DNA from: Azolla caroliniana
Lineage: Eukaryota; Polypodiophyta
Length of the DNA stretch: 64,000 nt
Reading direction: 5' to 3'
Assembly: GCA_043228905.1 (NCBI GenBank)
Contig: JBHGNT010000010.1
Span: 17,980,001-18,044,000 of the forward strand
Position numbers and translations under genes: made by a program. Within the stretch, counting starts at the first letter, position 1. Each line of letters starts with the position of its first letter. Below the pieces are notes generated by a model. The model saw only the letters and a list, made by a program, of their open reading frames with translations, made no database searches and was not told the DNA's origin. Of this stretch, positions 1-13,802 are shown piece by piece.

Positions 1-181
1 ATACACTAAAGTTTTGACTTGTAAAAACAAGAAGAGAGGACAATTTTGACACCAGATTTAAAGAATGAATTCACCCAAAAAAGGCATGTTAAAAGACCTT
101 CCTTTTATGTTTATACTTGAGCACTAAATAGCATGTGTAGCTCCCTGATGAAAGACTAGGAGAAAACATATTGACTCTTAC

Positions 182-3100
182 CGTTTGTAAAGTAGCATGT
201 ATGCTCTTTGCTGCATCACCTTTGCCAAGTTAACCTCCTTAACCTGACCAATTCAAATTTCAAATATAATTGTACGTATGCTGTTAAGAACACAAAAGAT
301 CAATATATGTATGTTGGTGTATGTGGATATAATATACACTTTTTGAAGAGAAATATTCCAAAGATTTTTTTTTTAAATAATTTCATGTGTATGTTTACTA
401 GCACAAAATACATATGTGGAAGGACTTTTAAGATATAATATAACAATTTCTAATGCCAAGAGTTTGTTTACCGTGCTGTCATCAATTTTATACCAAAACC
501 CATGGAGATCTTTAACATAGCAGATGTAGTGACCGAAGAAGGAAGAATTGAGCATATCTATGTGAACAACAACACCATATAGTTCATAACGAGGTGAATC
601 ATCACTCTCTTTACTCATGAAAGGTGTTATGTCAAGAACATTCGGGAATGCCACCCTCTTGTTGAGCTTTCCAAATTTCCCTGACTAATTCCAATAAACA
701 ACCAGAAAGAAAACCACACTTTTAAGGAATCAAAAAACTTCCCCATGAATTTCTGAACCTTTTGACCGCTATGTATATTGTAGGATTTTGTACTAACCTG
801 AAACCTTTTAAGAGCAATAGTCAATATGTTTGGGGCTTTGTGAATGACTAATCGTTTCCATGCTTTCACATATGCATCACACCTGTAAAAAAAGGAAAAA
901 CATGTTTCTTTATACTCAAGTTCTTAACAAAGAAAACCCAAAGGAAATGCTTTTAGTTGAAATAGAAAACATCGGTGCTAGGAAAAGAGCACAAAAGTAT
1001 ACCTATCACACTTATATTTATTATCATCATCTAGCCACTCCATGGCAGTAAACTGAGCTAATGCATCTTCCAATGTGTCTAAATTGCCTTGGATCTCCAC
1101 AGCAAGGTCCATCATGTTTTCATACTTGTATGATTCATGCTGACACTGCATACACCTTACCTGATCATCATTAAGCCCACAAACAAATGCACGATGAAAA
1201 TATAAAAACTTTCAAACACAAAAATACAGGTAAAATTTTTAAGAACCAAAGTTGAGTTCTTAAAGAAAGAATGATTGCCTGCGATCGAAGATAGCCACCA
1301 AAAATGTGTTGTATCAAGGTAGTCTCTTGCATCCTGGAATCAACAGTGTTATGACCACCCACTTGATCGAAACAAATGGACTGCATGGAATCAATGGCAA
1401 ACCTGAATCCACAATTCATTTTCCATTAACTACTCCAAGTCGTAAAGATTCAATTCAGTTACAGAATTTCAAGATCAAATATAAAAGAATTTCATCCAAA
1501 ATAGAGAAAATGCATTGAATAGAGAGAAACAAATATGCACCTCATGAATTCATGAGCATCTTCTTGACGCCCAGACCCCATGTGGCTTCCAATGTTTTGT
1601 ATTCCCAAAACTATACGTTTGGGTTGAAATGGGGTCCGACCTTCCTTTACTGTGTCAATGTGATTCTTGAGCTCACACATGAAGCACCAAACACTTCTCT
1701 GACCTGAGTATAAATTTTCATTTAACCGAATATCTTTTATAAAAGGGATGAGATGATCACATAATGAAATATAAAAAGATGCATCAGATCATAAAGCATA
1801 TTTATTTTAAAAGTAGTTTTTGTAGGTAACGTACATTCTTCTTTTTTGTGGTGTCCTTCCAAAAGATATGCAGCGAGGGGTCGAGTATACGTCAAGCATT
1901 GCAAAACCACATTTGCAAAACAGCTGATATAATCCAAAGGACAAAACAATTACAAAATGGGACCAAAAATGGATTTTTATCGCATCAGACTCAGATATAG
2001 TCCAGTAAAGGAAAAAAGGCAAATATTTTCTTCCTTTTTTGCATACAAAAAATACTATTAAAATGGTTACATAAAAATAAAATAGTTCTTACGTATTTCC
2101 AAGGTTAACCAGCCCACAAGGAGGAAGCCTCAACTTATCCCATGTGAAAAGTTCTATAAAATGGTCATATGGAAACAAAATCTGCACCTAAGAAAAGTTT
2201 GGATGAATTAGAGAGCAGATGAGTATCCCACATGTTTGCAAAATAAAAGAATTATCAATGAAGAACTTGACAACCTTTCAGATGCAACGATTTTTTATTG
2301 TTTTATTTACCTTTTTCTGTTAAGAGGGAATGAAATTCACTTGGAAACTAGATGGCCCAAAAACTTTACCTTAGTAGGTTTCGGAAGGTTTTCATTAGTT
2401 GGAGCTGGATCCACAGGCTGTCGTGTGTTTGGAGTTGCTCTAGGTAATTTTTCTTCTGGCAATATACCCTTCAAGTCTGAATCCTCGTGTTTGGATGGGA
2501 TTGCGATAGAGCTCTGGGAAGAAGATAAATTATTAGAAATCAATTCCGCATTTGATTGTGGCAATGAGCTTAAAAGCTGTTTTTCCAACTCATAGCATTC
2601 ATGTTTGTGTCCTTCACGCCAGTGCTTTACTTGACACAGTTCTGAGCTGAAATGAACAGCACAATGCAAACATCACTCATCCTTTAGCAGCATTAGATTA
2701 TAAATGCTGACATAATCACTCCTAAAAATGCTTAAGAGTCTACTTAAAATATCTTTTTAGGGCCAGAATATTTTATACTTAATAATATGTGTGTGCAATG
2801 TGTGGAGATAAAGAGAAAGTATTATTAAATTCTTTTATGAGACCAAAATGGCCAATGAGTCCAAATGAGAGATTATATCTTCATAATTGTCTCATCTTAA
2901 AGAACAACAAACCAAAATAAATAGAATGGTTTTAATGAAATTGCCTAAGGTATCCAGATATTTCTGTTAGTTAAGCATTTAATGATGTGAGCTCAGATGG
3001 ACCAAAACTTCCGCCTTCAAAAGAAATCCAAGATGGAGAGTTCAAATGCTAGGAGAGCACCTTCTGCATCAGGTGGTAATGGCCTCAATTTTGTCAATAA

Positions 3101-5104
3101 CAAGGCCTATGTGCTCACAAAATTGCTCTTTCCCAATCTACTGTGGCCTCTTTCGAATGTTGTGATCGAGACCATACGTGTGTAATTCTGGATTGACTTG
3201 TAGCATGGGAGAACCTGTTTGTGCCAAAGGTTTTTAATGGTTCTTTGATGAGGAGGCTTTGGTGGCTTTATATTTATCCTTGAACAATTTCCATGTCTCT
3301 TGATTTCTAGAAAGAGCACTCCTAGGCATCATTAAAATCATTGGTCTTTGTACTCTGTTACAATTCCCAGAATAGTCCCAAGCGAGAGAGTATGTGTGAG
3401 TAAGTAACTGATCAGATGAGAATTCAAGCCAATGGGTTATATAATGTAATGATCCAGGTAGAGAATAGTTGGTGATGAAATATTTTCTCGAAGGAGTTAT
3501 TTACAAATTAGAAGGCCTTTATGCATACACTTCAAACCATTAATATGATAGATCTGGATCAATCACTCATGTACATTATCAGATTCTGCCCTCTGTTTGG
3601 ATGGATTCATATTCTTTGGTTTTTGCGTGATAATTGGACACTGTTCGCAAAACAATTGCAGTGATAATAGTCAGCTATCTTTCTGAAGATTTCAATGGAT
3701 TGTGTACTGATAACTCCTAATACAGAGTGAATTTACCACGATCATGATGTTGCTTGATACATACTCATAATGAGAATTACAACGTTAGTTTCTGTGAATA
3801 TGGCAAAAAATAGTTTCCTGCAGTTCTGTGTTTCACAAGATGCATCTTCACCATGAGAGCCAATGCAATATAGCTTTGAACCACTAATGCATGTCACTGA
3901 AAATATAGCAAATGCATACATATGCAAAATATACAGATCAAAATGATCAACTTTCTGGCATATAATAGTACTTTCAACTTTCAACATCTAAGAGCCCTAA
4001 GATGGAACTCAGGTAATTAGTTTTAGAGATGAACCACTTAGTGGGCTTGTTTTGCAACAACAAACATTTTGTTGATTATAAGTATCATTAAAAGATGCAC
4101 ACTATAAGCAATATGTATAACCAAATCATCCAATGGAAGGGAATGGAATCAAAGAAATAGGTGCCTTGTTTCTATTACCATCCTAACTTTGTCTGATACC
4201 ATCTTTCAGGATAATCACAAATGCATGAGCTTTTCTTCTGTGATGGCGATCTTCAGGGGGGCAGTAATTTCAGTTCTAGTGATCAGGAACCAAACACGAT
4301 TGGTGTCAGTTACCCGTGATTTAGGAAGCTGGACTAAACACTGTAATTTTATTTACTACTTGTTTCAAGAAGTTAGCATATAAGCAAGCAGTTGTAATCT
4401 TTGTTATCTCACATTGATGTTAAGCATATATTTTCTTTCCATTCTTTAGGATGACTCTTTATGGGAACATGGGTTCAAGTCGAAACTTACCAGTATTTAA
4501 CAGCTTTACATCTTGAGCATTGTTTCTTGGTGGGGGCAGAGCATACAACGCAAATACCTCGACTTGCCGATATTCGACCACTTCCCGAGAAAGATGCTTG
4601 GTGGTGGAAAACTGAACCACTTTCAACAGAAGGTGAAAGGCTAGTAATCCGACCTGATGAACTCCCTCCAGTAATAATTGGATCCAACGAACTCTCTCTA
4701 TGATCCCCAGTAACCCAAGCAGACGAACTCTCACTAGTAATCCAAGAGGATGAACTCTCACTAGTAATCCGAGCTGAATAGCTATCGTGATTTGGCCTTG
4801 GTTTAGTAGACCCACTAAGCTCTACTAATGATGATGACCTAGGATCTTCACCTCCAAAGTTGCCTCTTCTTCTTGATGTTGTTGTTTGCTGAGAAAGCTG
4901 AAATTCCGAGGCTAATCGAAAATCTTCTGCTGCTTGCCTCTCAATAAGTGCAACCTCTTCAGCTGCCAATTGTTGCAATTTAAGAACCTCAATGTTTCGA
5001 GCCTCAGAAGCTTTTACTTGTCTCCAAATGAGATGGTAAAACACACAAACTACGACAATGGCAAATAGAATAGCTGGGATGTTAACATCCCCCACCTCAT
5101 GCAT
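182..5104 (-). CDS. UBP: Ubiquitin carboxyl-terminal hydrolase with N-terminal membrane segment and MYND zinc finger (plant UBP15-19 clade), 3' end outside window
   Basis: Deubiquitinating cysteine protease that removes ubiquitin from proteins. Exons read from splice sites and frame: 4491-5104, 2370-2646, 2093-2181, 1835-1923, 1541-1703, 1279-1402, 1003-1160, 798-882, 472-684, 182-243, all on the minus strand, giving at least 624 residues; the next exon lies left of the window. Start is the ATG at 5102-5104. Residues 9-27 form a hydrophobic membrane segment, followed by a charged Glu/Ala-rich helix. A MYND finger spans 185-222 (C185, C188, C196, C199, C205, C209, H218, C222) across the first splice junction. 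The Cys box [18 protein letters not shown] puts the catalytic Cys near 328; [10 protein letters not shown] is near 401-410; the His box has His585 in GHYICYV and Asp601/602. All introns are GT-AG except that after 1279, which appears to start with GC. Family known in plants as UBP15-19; the exact orthologue is not resolved. Confidence 0.93.
2647..4490 (-). other. Large first intron of the UBP gene
   Basis: The intron between the two exons that jointly encode the MYND finger. The donor GTAAG is at 4490-4486 and the acceptor TTTCAG ends at 2647. Joining them turns TG plus C into the zinc-binding Cys205. At 1,844 bp it is far longer than the other introns (about 95-230 bp). No coding domain or transposon ends were recognised inside. 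Confidence 0.85.
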
Positions 5105-5160
5105 CTAAGGCTTTCCGGAACCTTCTTTCTTTCCACATTAATCTTGTCGATGAAAGCCTC

Positions 5161-5890
5161 TTAAATTATTCTGAATGAGAGGTTGTTGGTTTGATTCCTT
5201 CCTGGTCCAAATGAAAGACTTTTCTTTTTCCTGAGGAAACTTCCTAATCCAACTTGCAATTTACGAACTTCCTGATTCAATTGAGAGTTCCTTTGATTGA
5301 ATCTGACCAAACTCAAATGAAAAACTTCCAAATTCAAACAAATAAAAACCGATCGAATTCCAACAAGAGCCCTTTGAATCAATTTTGGCCGCCCAAATGA
5401 GAATTTCCCAACTCGAAAAAACCCCTTCCAAATTCAAACAAATAAAAACTTACTGAACTCCAAGGAGAGGTCTTCAGATCAATGCTGCCAGAGCCCAAAT
5501 GATTTCCGAATCAAACAAACAGAAAACTACTAAATTCCAAGGAGATTTCTTCTTCTGAAGTCATACAATTCTGGCCAATCCCATTTCCAAATTCGTAAAA
5601 AAGCCTTCTGAATTCATACAAACAGAAACTTCTTCTGAATACCAACAAAAAGACCTAGTCAGTTCACAAGTGTGGTTCTTGGATCAAATCTGAGCAGGCC
5701 CAAATAAAAGCTTCCCAAAGTGGAAGAATAATGAGCAGAACTCAGATCAATCCACCCAAGACCAAACAAAAATTCTCCAAAAACTCCCCAAATTTCGACG
5801 AAACCTTTCTGGTTCCGAACAAATGCATCCCAAAATCAGAGGAGAGGTCTTGAGTTTGATTCCTAGCGTGCTGATTATTTCATCACCAAA
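5161..5890 (-). repeat. Degenerate ~100-bp tandem repeats in the UBP 5' leader/upstream region
   Basis: Variants of AATTCAAACAAATAAAAAC recur at about 5332 and 5430, and variants of CTCCAAGGAGAGGTCTT at about 5455, 5535 and 5840, giving a loose period near 100 bp. The array lies between the UBP start codon and the TATA-like box at 5917. It would therefore be 5' untranslated sequence or a leader intron if that box is used. Several short open frames cross it, with no sign of conserved coding. Confidence 0.5.
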
Positions 5891-5916
5891 TTGCATTACC
5901 GAATTCCATCTGTTCC

Positions 5917-5925
5917 TTTTATATA
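5917..5925 (-). promoter_or_regulatory. TATA-like box, candidate UBP core promoter
   Basis: On the minus strand the sequence reads TATATAAAAG. It lies about 810 bp upstream of the UBP ATG in otherwise mixed sequence, implying transcription start near 5890 and a long leader. No transcript evidence is available. Confidence 0.4.
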
Positions 5926-6074
5926 TGCAATCATGAAACCTTGTGGATCCAAGTGAGGCAACTTCTGTCTGCAGGAAATCTGATCAAATCAAAGAAGACC
6001 CAGAACCCAGAATATCTCAACATTTATAGATAGAAATAAGAATAAGAAGCATTAGCCAAACTTTGTTTCCCCTT

Positions 6075-6672
6075 CTTCTTTCCTTTCTTCCTTTCCTCTT
6101 CTTCTTCTTCTTCTTCTTCTTCTTCTTCTTTTTCTTCTTTTTCTTCTTCTTCTTCCTCCCTGCCTATGTTTTACATTCTTCCTACCTTCCTATGTTTTCC
6201 CTTCTTCTACTTCCTCCTCCCTTCCTTCCTTCCTTCCAAGTTCCTCCTTGCTTTCTTTCTTTCTTTCTTTCTTTCTTCTAGGAAATCCAGACTCAGGACA
6301 GAGGCCAAACAGAAGAAGAAGAAGAAGAAGGACCCAAATTAGAGGGATGGGCTATATTATTTCCAAGCTTTCATGATTTCCACGTTTGAAATCATGGGAG
6401 AACCTCTGAGTGACGAGAAGGAGGAGGAGATGAGGAGGAGGAGAAGGAGAAGGATCATTTTCTCTGCGTGTGCTCCTTTTTTCTCTAATTATTATATATA
6501 TATATATATATATGTATGTATATTTATTTATTTATTTATTTATTTATCTATTTAACTTTAATGGATTTTATTTGATTTAATTTGGGGGTTGTTAAGTTTG
6601 TTTTCTGGTCTGTTTGGTTTTAACTTATCTGTTAGGTTTTAACTTATGTGGGGAGAGGGGGGGGGGGGGGAG
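6075..6672. repeat. Cluster of simple repeats (TTC, TTTC, GAA, AT, TTTA, poly-G)
   Basis: A TTC-rich run at 6100-6155, TTTC repeats near 6253-6277, GAA/GGA repeats near 6310-6330 and 6415-6450, AT repeats near 6493-6513, TTTA near 6520-6550, and a poly-G run at 6657-6670. Open frames here are poly-Phe or poly-Arg artefacts. The cluster sits just upstream of the UBP promoter. Confidence 0.9.
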
Positions 6673-6724
6673 TACTGGTCTTGTAATAAGAAAATGTCTC
6701 CCACCTCCAATTTGCGAATCAAGA

Positions 6725-6905
6725 CAAATACAGATGCGGATGTAGATGTTGTGTGATGCGGATACAAATTATCCGAATGCAAATGATTCGGACGTAGATC
6801 ATGCGGATGCGAATGATTTCGAATGCAAATGATTCGGATGCAGATTTATACAGATGCGAATGGTGACGGATGCGTGTGAATGCGGACTCGGATGGCGATG
6901 CTCGG
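6725..6905. repeat. Degenerate GATGCG/GATTCG minisatellite
   Basis: A stretch of about 180 bp in which GATGCGGATG, GATTCGGATG and GAATGCAAATGATTCG variants recur with a 6- to 12-bp rhythm. In one frame it reads as repeated Arg-Ile pairs, which has no coding look. It was probably made by replication slippage. Confidence 0.7.
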
Positions 6906-6931
6906 ACACAATCTGCATTAGCTTGAACCAT

Positions 6932-9115
6932 CTTCGACCGAATCAGCTCTAGACCTGCTACTCAGCTCAAGACCTAGCCGAATCACACTCCCATCCTCTG
7001 ATCGGCCAATGAGAAACAAGGAAAGAAAAAGAGAAACCTGCCTCCCTTTCTTACCACGCCGCATCTTATCAATAATCAAAAAGAATGCTTCTTCATCGTC
7101 CATTACTTGTTTTTGTTTTTCCGATGTTGTGGTCATTTCTCCACACTTCGTCATATATCATTCCAATTTGACTCCTCTAGTTTAATCGATGGTACGACAC
7201 TTCTTTTACGAAAGTGTGGCCATGTTCCTCGTGTGTTAAACAAGGAGCCGAGCATGAAGAGCGGAGCACACCATCTATGATCCGCAACCAACAAATATAA
7301 AACAAAACAAAGGACATGCGTGATAAAAAACCAAACAAATTTGGGGAATTATTTGAGAACATGCTCTAGGAGCCGAAAAAAAAGAGCATCTATGCGGAGT
7401 GCTAAAAGTGTGCTCTTCAAAATATGCTTGGTCAAAAGGTGATTCTCTAATCTCGCTTTCACGAGATTAGGAATCTCTGGCTCACTCTTCATAAAAACAT
7501 GGTAGATTTATGTCATCATGTTGTAGGCTAGTGGTAAACCCATTGTTACCGGGGAACACAAATGGTCTCCATTGAACAACATTACCAAATGAGCTATAAC
7601 ACCTCTCTCTCCCTACACATGGAAAAGTTTCATTTTGGTTCCAAGTAAGATATCGTCCTTCCTACCTACTTATATCTATGCATGCATGTGTGTACCATGT
7701 GTATGTGTATCCTCTCTCTCTTCTCTTTAATGTGATGTGTGCAATATATGCATTTGTGATGGTTGTTGTACAAACAACCTCGCTTGCTTGAAAACTATAT
7801 TGTTACAATGACAATCCTAGTTATTTTGACTATCAAAATATCAAGTGTGATGTAAAGTATGTCATGAAGGTTGGCGAGAAACGTGAGAAAATCCAAAACA
7901 ATTGGGGTTGAGATTGATATTTCCCTTCATGCATGTGACCGTGAATAGAAAGGGAGATATCTAACTTCTTAGGAATCACTTTTTGACCAAGCGAAGATAC
8001 CAAATATTTAAATATTTCCTTAATACATTTTGAAATTGCATTGAGCACTAAGCCTTGTCATTCCTTTAACAAGCCATACTTCAGAGTAAGATAGCATAGT
8101 CGTGCTCCGCTATAATATCAATGCAATGAATGCATGGTCAAGAGAATTGCATATTCGATAACATAAAGGTTTGATGAAGAGTGTGTTGTGCGCCAAATCA
8201 CACACAAATTCCTGAATACACGCACATATGAGTAATGTAACTAAATGCATGCACTTAGCTTGTGTGGAGCATTAATATCAAAATTTATTCAGATGTCACA
8301 TATACATGTAATCATGTATGTATGTATGTATATACAATTGGCCTCATTGTCTATGAGTGCATATGGCATCTATATATGTGTATTAAATAGTATAACTTGT
8401 CTCTAACCTTAATGTGTAACGGTATGTGCGCTCTACTTCGTCTAAACTCAAAAACATTCCTTTATAACACAATGTAATTTGGCCCACAGGGTTCAAGATC
8501 GATGCTATTTGGTTCTTGGTCTAAGTTATGCCGAGTCTTTTTTCCAGACTTTAATATACCATCGAATGCATAAAGTGGCCACCTGTCCAATAAACGAAAT
8601 TATATGTTATTAGAGTGGGCCATCTTATGAAATAACTTTGAACATAGAAATTTTGTCCATTAGGGAGCTTTATTGGGGAGTTCGTCATCTCGGAAAAAGA
8701 AAAAAAAATACCCATGTGGTTTAGAAAAGCGCAATGTTTATCTGTGTGCGCGTGTTTGCATGCATTCAGCCTAATTGTGATTCCAATTGCATTGATCAAT
8801 TGATAGAAAAAAAACTAACGTTACTCTTGTGCCAATTGGATATTTTTATACCAAAGGAACTACCTCTTTCAAATTCTCTTTATTTGAGAATAGGTATCAA
8901 ATTACAACCACAACGATCTAGTTTCCTATCCACATATATTGACATTTTATTCTTGCATTATCCCATTTTATCACTTTATTTCCGTATGGATCTCACATTT
9001 ATGTGTACACAAATGCTCATTGCTACTTGGAAAACATTTTAGGACTCGACATGTCACAATATATGTATGTGTACATGACCAAAACTTGAGATGAATATCG
9101 GTTGACAATGCCATA
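6932..9115. other. Intergenic AT-rich sequence, no gene recognised
   Basis: No open frame above about 82 codons shows a recognisable domain. The stretch contains scattered short repeats and one notable hairpin, listed separately. Confidence 0.6.
7441..7475. repeat. Short inverted repeat (hairpin)
   Basis: CTAATCTCG at 7447-7455 and CGAGATTAG at 7462-7470 are perfect inverted arms around a 6-nt spacer. They are extended by GATTC and GAATC after a small bulge. No thymidine tract or neighbouring gene suggests a function. It may be the middle of a small foldback element. Confidence 0.6.
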
Positions 9116-9222
9116 GACATCTTCATATATATATCGAAGATGAGGAAATCAACTCCGACTCGAATGATTGACCTCTTCATAAATATCCGAGATGAGGAAA
9201 TCAACTCTGACTCAAACGAAAT
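9116..9222. repeat. Two-copy tandem duplication of about 54 bp
   Basis: Copies at 9116-9169 and 9170-9222 both run GAC-TCTTCATA...GATGAGGAAATCAACTC-GACTC with a few substitutions. Each copy includes a GATGAGGAAATCAACTC core. Confidence 0.8.
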
Positions 9223-12200
9223 GTCGCATCACTTGTGTAGAATGTTTGTCTTAACAATACAATTGTTTGCATCGTAACCATTAATGCTTACATAAAAATA
9301 ATCCAAATTAACTATGATCTACTCACTGTTTAGATAAAATAATAAAACATTGTGATTATAGTCTAAAAACATTAACAACTTCGCAAGCACTTAATCATAC
9401 TTCTCTAAAACCATTTTGTTAAAATGTTTTTCCATTGTAAAAGCTTATACTAGACAATAGTTTCACATTCTCATGTTCTTTAAGAAATAGAAAACATTAT
9501 GTAGACAAAAATAATAATGCAAAAATTAAGGGACGTATATCATGTTTGAATGTGTAAAGTCATGAAGACATTACATAAATGTTGGTTGAGACCATGATTC
9601 AATTTGGTTGTGATATATCATTGTTTGCTTGATTAAACAATTTGCTTTTGCATGCCCTTGTATTTATTTAAATAACTTGTCACTAGTACGTACTATAAAT
9701 AGCCGGCAACTCCCACAATGATATTTGGTAACTTGTACCATTGAAAGCATTGATATGATTGATCGTAGAAGATACTAGACCTAGAGCTATAATTTGTTAG
9801 AACAATAAAGGAACCAACTCTCTGAGCATTGGTACATAACGAAATCACCATTTCACCACTCGCATATTCATGGCCTACTTCCTTTCACCTTCTCCTAGCA
9901 ATGGGTCACGGTTGTGATCTCATGACAGGTACATATTTTAACTATATTGACACATTGTTTTCTCCGCACATTGGATTCCTTGAATAATTTTCAAGACTCC
10001 AGACTTTTCCCTTCTCATAGGTGCTACAATCACAACTCCATTTTTTCTAATATTAGCAAACACACTTGAAGAACGTCACTAAACTTGTTTGTCTCTCTAG
10101 TTTGAGAGGCTTGTTCTTTGGACTAGGACAATCTCTTGTTTTGCTTTAAATTTTGGAATGAATTTAAGTTTGCTTCCAAATTGGCTTTCAAGGGACAATT
10201 ATATTTCTAAAGTAGATCATCACCCCCAGGCTCACTCGTATTTGGAAGATTATATGCCTTACCAATGAGTTTGTCACCACCGTCATTACCTTCTTTTCTC
10301 CTACATATTAAACTTTTCTTTGTTGAACTGCACCTTTACTTTTATATCAATAACATGATTGTCATTCACGTTATGACATCACTTTTAAGCATCTAGCTTG
10401 GTTTCCATCAAACTTTCTTTGCTTCTTAAAGTGAGGATTTGTTTTAACCCAAAAACTTTAAGACTACACTTGAAGGACCATGACTCCAACGAATTACATA
10501 TAGAAAATTGTCAAGAGTTGTATGTGATGCGGAGTAACAATCAAGTAGCTTGTCTGTGTGAAGGATCGCTTTGGGATTTACGAATGAAACAAATATCTTT
10601 CTTTAAATGCATATTTGATTGATAAAAGACAACTCGTTGAGTAAAATGCTTGTTTCATAAGATTGACATAAAAGAAAGGAACTTTTGAATCATATTATTG
10701 GCCAATCTTACATTTGAGGGGTCATCTATGAATAGGAGAAGTAGATCGACCATATTGCATGCCACAAAAGACATGGAATATTTAATTAAGATAATAAGTA
10801 GCTAGTTGACTACAATACCCATTACTTGATGGGAATTTACATAATATGCTCAACTTTTCAATTATTATGACAATAACCATTTATAAGGGTAAATGTTTAA
10901 GTACCAAGGATTATGTTTAGAGCAATAATTAAAAACCATAAGCAAGATTACAATAAATATCGACAAAGTTAGGGGTATTTTAGTGTGTGTGTGTGTGTGT
11001 GTATAGATATATGTAGCATTGGGTCCTTCGGTCTTAGTGGAGTAAGTTTGTTGCAACCAATCACAAAATTTAGATTCCCCAAAAGTACATACCAAAAGCC
11101 AACTCAACTTCAAGAAATATGTGTTGGAGTGGGGATCAAGTAAAAATGACCGTTCCGTTTTACCATTATTGTTATCATTGAGAATCACAATTGCAATCAC
11201 GAAAATGGTCATCCCAAATGATTCAAAGGCCTTGCAATTTGGTAATAACATTTGTTATCCAGTATGCATGATGTTTATCTCTCGTAAAGCATCTAGAAAA
11301 AGGTTTGGAAGATTAGTCTCATCATCAAAAGAAGCTCCTCCTTCCGAAGTGTTATGAAGAAGCGATCCTCTCATAAATAGTAGACGCAAAGACATCGATA
11401 TAAAAGAAAAAATAATGAGCTAAATCCATGATAATCAAGAAAGTTTCCCTTCATAGATCTATTGGCAGCTTTAGATTCTCTCTCCGCATATTTGATAAGG
11501 CAACAATAGCCAAATTCTATGAATGAGTTCCATGCAACATTGCAGGGAGTAGTTTGCAATTACACAAGAGACAATAATACTATAATCACGAGTAATGGTT
11601 GTTGGCCGTTCACTCGTGCAAGGCCTATCAATTGATGTAATAGAGCAAACCCTTGCTTGCATATGCATAGACTTTTTAACAATGTTCATAACTAACAACA
11701 AAAGCTCTTTCAACAATATGTATAAAATAGAATGCAAATTTATTAACCCCATCCACTTTCTTTCATTGTTAAATTTCTAACATTACAGTGATATCTAGTT
11801 TTCAACGTGGTCAATGGATTGAAAGTTCTTTCACTAAAACTTTCAAGTGCTTATCTATGCCAATCATATCCAGATTAAGGTTTCTAGACAATGTTCTTTC
11901 ATTAATGTCATGCCAATATCTTTTAGAGTAAAACATTTGATTGAAGATGGATATAGTTCGGCACGCTAAACAATTGTTAAAAGGCATTTGAAATCTAAAA
12001 AACAAACCATATTTTATATCTTGACATATGTCAATGTGCAATTTCACTAAAATCATGCAAAATCTATGTTTACATGGTCATTGGTGGTGGTTTTGATTAT
12101 GATGAATTAAAGTTAAGACACAATGTTCACTTAGTTTAATAAATGTATACAATTACATAGCTTCAACTCTAATGCAATTACACCATCTTTTTTACCTTCT

Positions 12201-13609
12201 TGATAAATCAATGTGTTAATACTACTTTACAAATGTAGATGCAATCAATCTATATATGTTTGAGATCTTTATATGCAGTTTTTTCCATCAAAATGTCATA
12301 CGAAATTTAAGCACATGATTTGCATATCACACAAAGATTCATATGAATGTTAAACAAACAACTCCGATCACACCAAGTACATTGAAGAATATGATCCCTA
12401 ATTAATAATTAAAGTGCATTAATTGATGTATCATCCGTATTACATGTTTTATATGTACAATGTATTCTTTTATCAACTCACCTTTTAATTTTGTGGAATA
12501 AATGTCAATGTTTGAAATATAATATTTCCACTTTATACAAGTGCATAAATAGACATATCACATGTTTTATTATTTATATTTACAATGAATTCTTTTATGA
12601 AAATTTCCTTCGAGTTTGTGGAAGAAATGGCCATGCGATATTCTTTAGCTTTGTTTTCAGTCCGTGGAAGAAATGTTAATGACACAAAGCTACTTATTCA
12701 AGGGCAAATCAATAATAAACACAATGTCAAACCTATCGCTCAAGGTTTAGAAACACAACCTTAATCCTCCAGGCTCCAATGCACAAGCTTTACCACCATT
12801 GTACCACTTATAATTGATTACCAATAATATTTGGTGATGCCCAAGGTCGTTCAAAGATGTGTACAATTGACATTATGCTTTGGCAAATAGTCCATCGTAG
12901 ACACAAAACCTATGCACATTCAACGGATGATAAATATAAAAATATGTATGGATGAGTTGTGTATAGTGTGACATCCAATCTAGGAAGCTCCACAAAAGTA
13001 GGTTTAGGGATTTCTCAATCTTACCTTGTGCTATGATCTCTTTGTGGATCAGTGCACAAATCCGTTCATGAATCTGGCTCTCCTACCATACATAATTCTT
13101 TTTTATCAAAACATTTCCTTGGCATAGATAAATAGATAGTGAATTTTATTATAAACCAACTCAATAATCAAATACGATCTATGGACCTAAAGTGAAACAT
13201 GTTCACATAATATGTATGGAGCTCATTCGTGACTTGATGTCGAAGAATTATATTAATGAAATTGTAATTAAGATTGCGCATTGTGATTTTAAGAGAAATG
13301 CGCACGTAGGAATACATATGGATTAATTATGTAAGGAAATGAAGGTCGATTATGATAAACAACGGAGCATCATAGTAGAGTGTGAAACTCAAACTTGTGT
13401 GTTGACTCAAGGTATCATACCAAGCACATGTCTTTGTATTAACGGAATTGTCTCTGCGCTAATATCATTTGCCAAGGGGTCTAGGTCATCATACACCCTA
13501 TTGATCATGGCCAATCGTGCATGAGTGGTTGTCAATCACTCTCGAGTCGCTAACCTAGCTTATCCTAATCTAGGGAACTCTTGCCTGCGGTTAGGGCCGT
13601 AGCCACAGA
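9223..13609. other. Intergenic AT-rich sequence, no gene recognised
   Basis: About 4.4 kb without a recognisable coding domain, RNA gene or transposon terminus. A TG dinucleotide run lies near 10983-11002. The longest open frames (about 75-130 codons) look like chance frames in AT-rich DNA. Confidence 0.55.
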
Positions 13610-13802
13610 CAAGTTTAAAATGAAGAAAAGAATGAGAAGTAGAAAATAAGAGAGGAATGAGAGAGAAATAAGATGTTGAAAATGTATTAACAATGAGAAC
13701 AAGGGTTACAATAGCAATGAGAACAAGGGTTACAAGAGTATGCCGAAGACTCGCGTTGAACCAGAATGGTTCATCAATAGTTCGATATATGTTTATATAA
13801 CA
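13610..13802 (-). repeat. Partial LTR of chromovirus CRV-A
   Basis: On the minus strand a TATATAAAC box starts at 13799. It is followed 32 bp later by the arms GAACCA/TGGTTC around GAAT, then a pyrimidine-rich leader. CRV-B shows the same order in its LTR at 45174-45219. A short direct duplication, CAATGAGAACAAGGGTTACAA, lies in the leader. The LTR abuts the RNase H remnant directly, so integrase and the upstream part of the LTR are deleted. Confidence 0.55.

Noticed and set aside
6063-6281. Poly-Phe open frame
   Set aside because: Translation of a TTC microsatellite.
10398-10622. Possible small gene
   Set aside because: A 74-codon frame without a recognised motif, promoter or splice context.
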